This document shows, one piece after another, positions 63,064 through 64,000 of a stretch of DNA of 64,000 bases. Each line of letters starts with the position of its first letter. The first letter of the stretch is position 1. The notes under the pieces are model-generated. The model was not told where the DNA came from. It ran no database searches and saw nothing but the letters and a program-made list of their open reading frames with translations. The stretch is from assembly GCA_017437065.1 (NCBI GenBank), contig JAFSBX010000070.1, forward strand, positions 1-64,000, written 5' to 3'. Position numbers and translations under genes: made by a program. This stretch comes from Lachnospiraceae bacterium. Lineage in GTDB: Bacteria > Bacillota > Clostridia > Lachnospirales > Lachnospiraceae.

Positions 63064-64000
63064 ATGAGGTGTATTGTGACAAAATTATTAGTTATTAGAG
63101 AATATTTAAAACATTTTTATGGTAAATATGAAATTTATATAAAACCGGTGTGGAAACTAGTGCTGGCGTTTATTACATTAGCTGTAATAAACAGTAAGCT
63201 TGGATATATGAATCAGATTGATAATATAGCGGTTATTTTGATAGTGTCATTGATGTGTTCTTTTTTGCCGACAGGATGTATTGCTGTATTTTCATCATTG
63301 TTCATTATATTGCATTTGTATGCATTGTCGATGGAATGTGCTTTAGTGGCACTGTTGCTTTTGATAGTAATGTTTCTGCTGTACTTTCGGTTTACACCGA
63401 AAGAAAGCGTGGTATTACTTCTTACGCCGTTATCATTTGTCCTTAAAGTTCCGTATATTATGCCATTGGCTTTAGGGTTAGTAAGGACACCGGCATCGGC
63501 TGTTTCAGTAGGATGTGGAACGATTGTTTATTTCTTTTTGTCGTTTATTAATGAAAATGAGACAGCAATTAACGTTATGGAAGATGACATTACAACAAGA
63601 TTTCGTTATTTAATTGACGGTTTGATTGACAACAAGGCTATGATTGTTACTGTTGTAGCGTTCTCAATTGCTTTAATTGTGGTTTATTTAATACGAAGAA
63701 TGTCAGTGGATTACAGCTGGACAATTGCCATGATTGCGGGTACGCTTGTTAATATCGTAATGTTGCTTGTAGGAGATTTGATGTATGACACCAACGTGTC
63801 GATTGCAGGAGTTCTGATAGGTGGAATTATAGCCATATTACTGGCAAAAGTGTTACAGTTTTTCGTATTCAGTGTGGATTACAGCCGTACGGAGAGAGTT
63901 CAGTTTGAAGATGATGAATATTACTACTATGTAAAGGCAGTTCCTAAGCTGAGTGTAGCAACACCGACTAAGACAGTAAAAAAAATAAATACACAAACAA
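63064..64000 (+). CDS. Polytopic membrane protein, incomplete at the window end
   Basis: A frame open for 312 codons from ATG 63064 to the window edge with no stop. It encodes about eight to nine hydrophobic segments (for example VWKLVLAFITLAVINSKLGY, then LLLLIVMFLLYFRF and IAGVLIGGIIAILLAKVLQF) and a polar C-terminal stretch with DDEYYYYVKAVPK. I do not recognise the family. GTG 63076, 5 bases after GAGGTG, is an equally plausible start. It may form a unit with the preceding membrane gene. Confidence 0.75.
   Translation, partial: MRCIVTKLLVIREYLKHFYGKYEIYIKPVWKLVLAFITLAVINSKLGYMNQIDNIAVILIVSLMCSFLPTGCIAVFSSLFIILHLYALSMECALVALLLLIVMFLLYFRFTPKESVVLLLTPLSFVLKVPYIMPLALGLVRTPASAVSVGCGTIVYFFLSFINENETAINVMEDDITTRFRYLIDGLIDNKAMIVTVVAFSIALIVVYLIRRMSVDYSWTIAMIAGTLVNIVMLLVGDLMYDTNVSIAGVLIGGIIAILLAKVLQFFVFSVDYSRTERVQFEDDEYYYYVKAVPKLSVATPTKTVKKINTQT

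Overview
The window looks like a chromosomal segment of a motile, starch-using, low-GC Clostridia bacterium, most likely a Lachnospiraceae member. The clues are a Clostridia-type maltodextrin regulon, a type III glutamine synthetase, the ireB-ruvX-DUF1292-RNase J neighbourhood, an mbl-flgF-flgG arrangement like that of Bacillus, a YjfB motility protein and good Shine-Dalgarno sites in front of almost every gene. Nearly all genes lie on the + strand; only two small genes (25957-26187 and 39249-39440) are on the minus strand. Genus cannot be decided from the sequence alone. LAYOUT. 1-812 has no convincing gene, only remnants. 813-3076 is a self-contained cassette: terminator, a small sigma-70-like factor, an XhlA-like membrane protein, an r1t-type holin and a two-domain endolysin (amidase plus glucosaminidase), with no phage structural genes in the window. 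3138-18506 is the maltodextrin/starch regulon: MalQ, a LacI-family regulator, a cytoplasmic neopullulanase, a GH31 alpha-glucosidase, a surface GH13 lipoprotein, a MalEFG importer without its own ATPase, and a chemoreceptor. Three near-palindromic operators (plus one weaker copy) of the form GTTAAnCGnTTAAC tie it together. 18534-25839 holds xpaC/telA, prmA-rsmE, cysteine desulfurase and thiI; the last two are separated by about 430 bases of strongly structured, repeat-bearing DNA. 25880-33502 holds an HPr-like protein lacking the active histidine, mtaB, ireB-ruvX-DUF1292, a decayed fur gene, RNase J, a YlbF-like protein and the trmR-U32 tRNA modification pair. 33601-41354 holds glnN, tRNA-Gln(CUG), an acyl-ACP thioesterase, cvfB, a CPBP protease, yjfB and a GT-C-like membrane protein. 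41549-50783 is an envelope region: CdaR-like regulator, ftsEX, an EnvC-like M23 hydrolase, a C-terminal protease, an MBOAT/SGNH acylation pair and an HD-GYP phosphodiesterase. 50811-64000 holds uvrBA with a LexA-like box, mbl, three flagellar rod genes, recD2, comF, yvyF and two membrane proteins, the last cut by the window end. HOW IT WORKS TOGETHER. The lipoprotein amylase would cut starch outside the cell, MalEFG would import maltodextrins using an ATPase encoded elsewhere, and MalQ, neopullulanase and GH31 would break them down inside; the chemoreceptor 40 bases after malG may link this to swimming. The most unusual items are the sigma-holin-endolysin cassette with two matching non-canonical promoter-like sequences, the structured element before thiI, the decayed fur gene, and the His-less HPr-like protein. 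Start codons were chosen from Shine-Dalgarno spacing and family-typical N termini, so several are shorter than the longest open frame.
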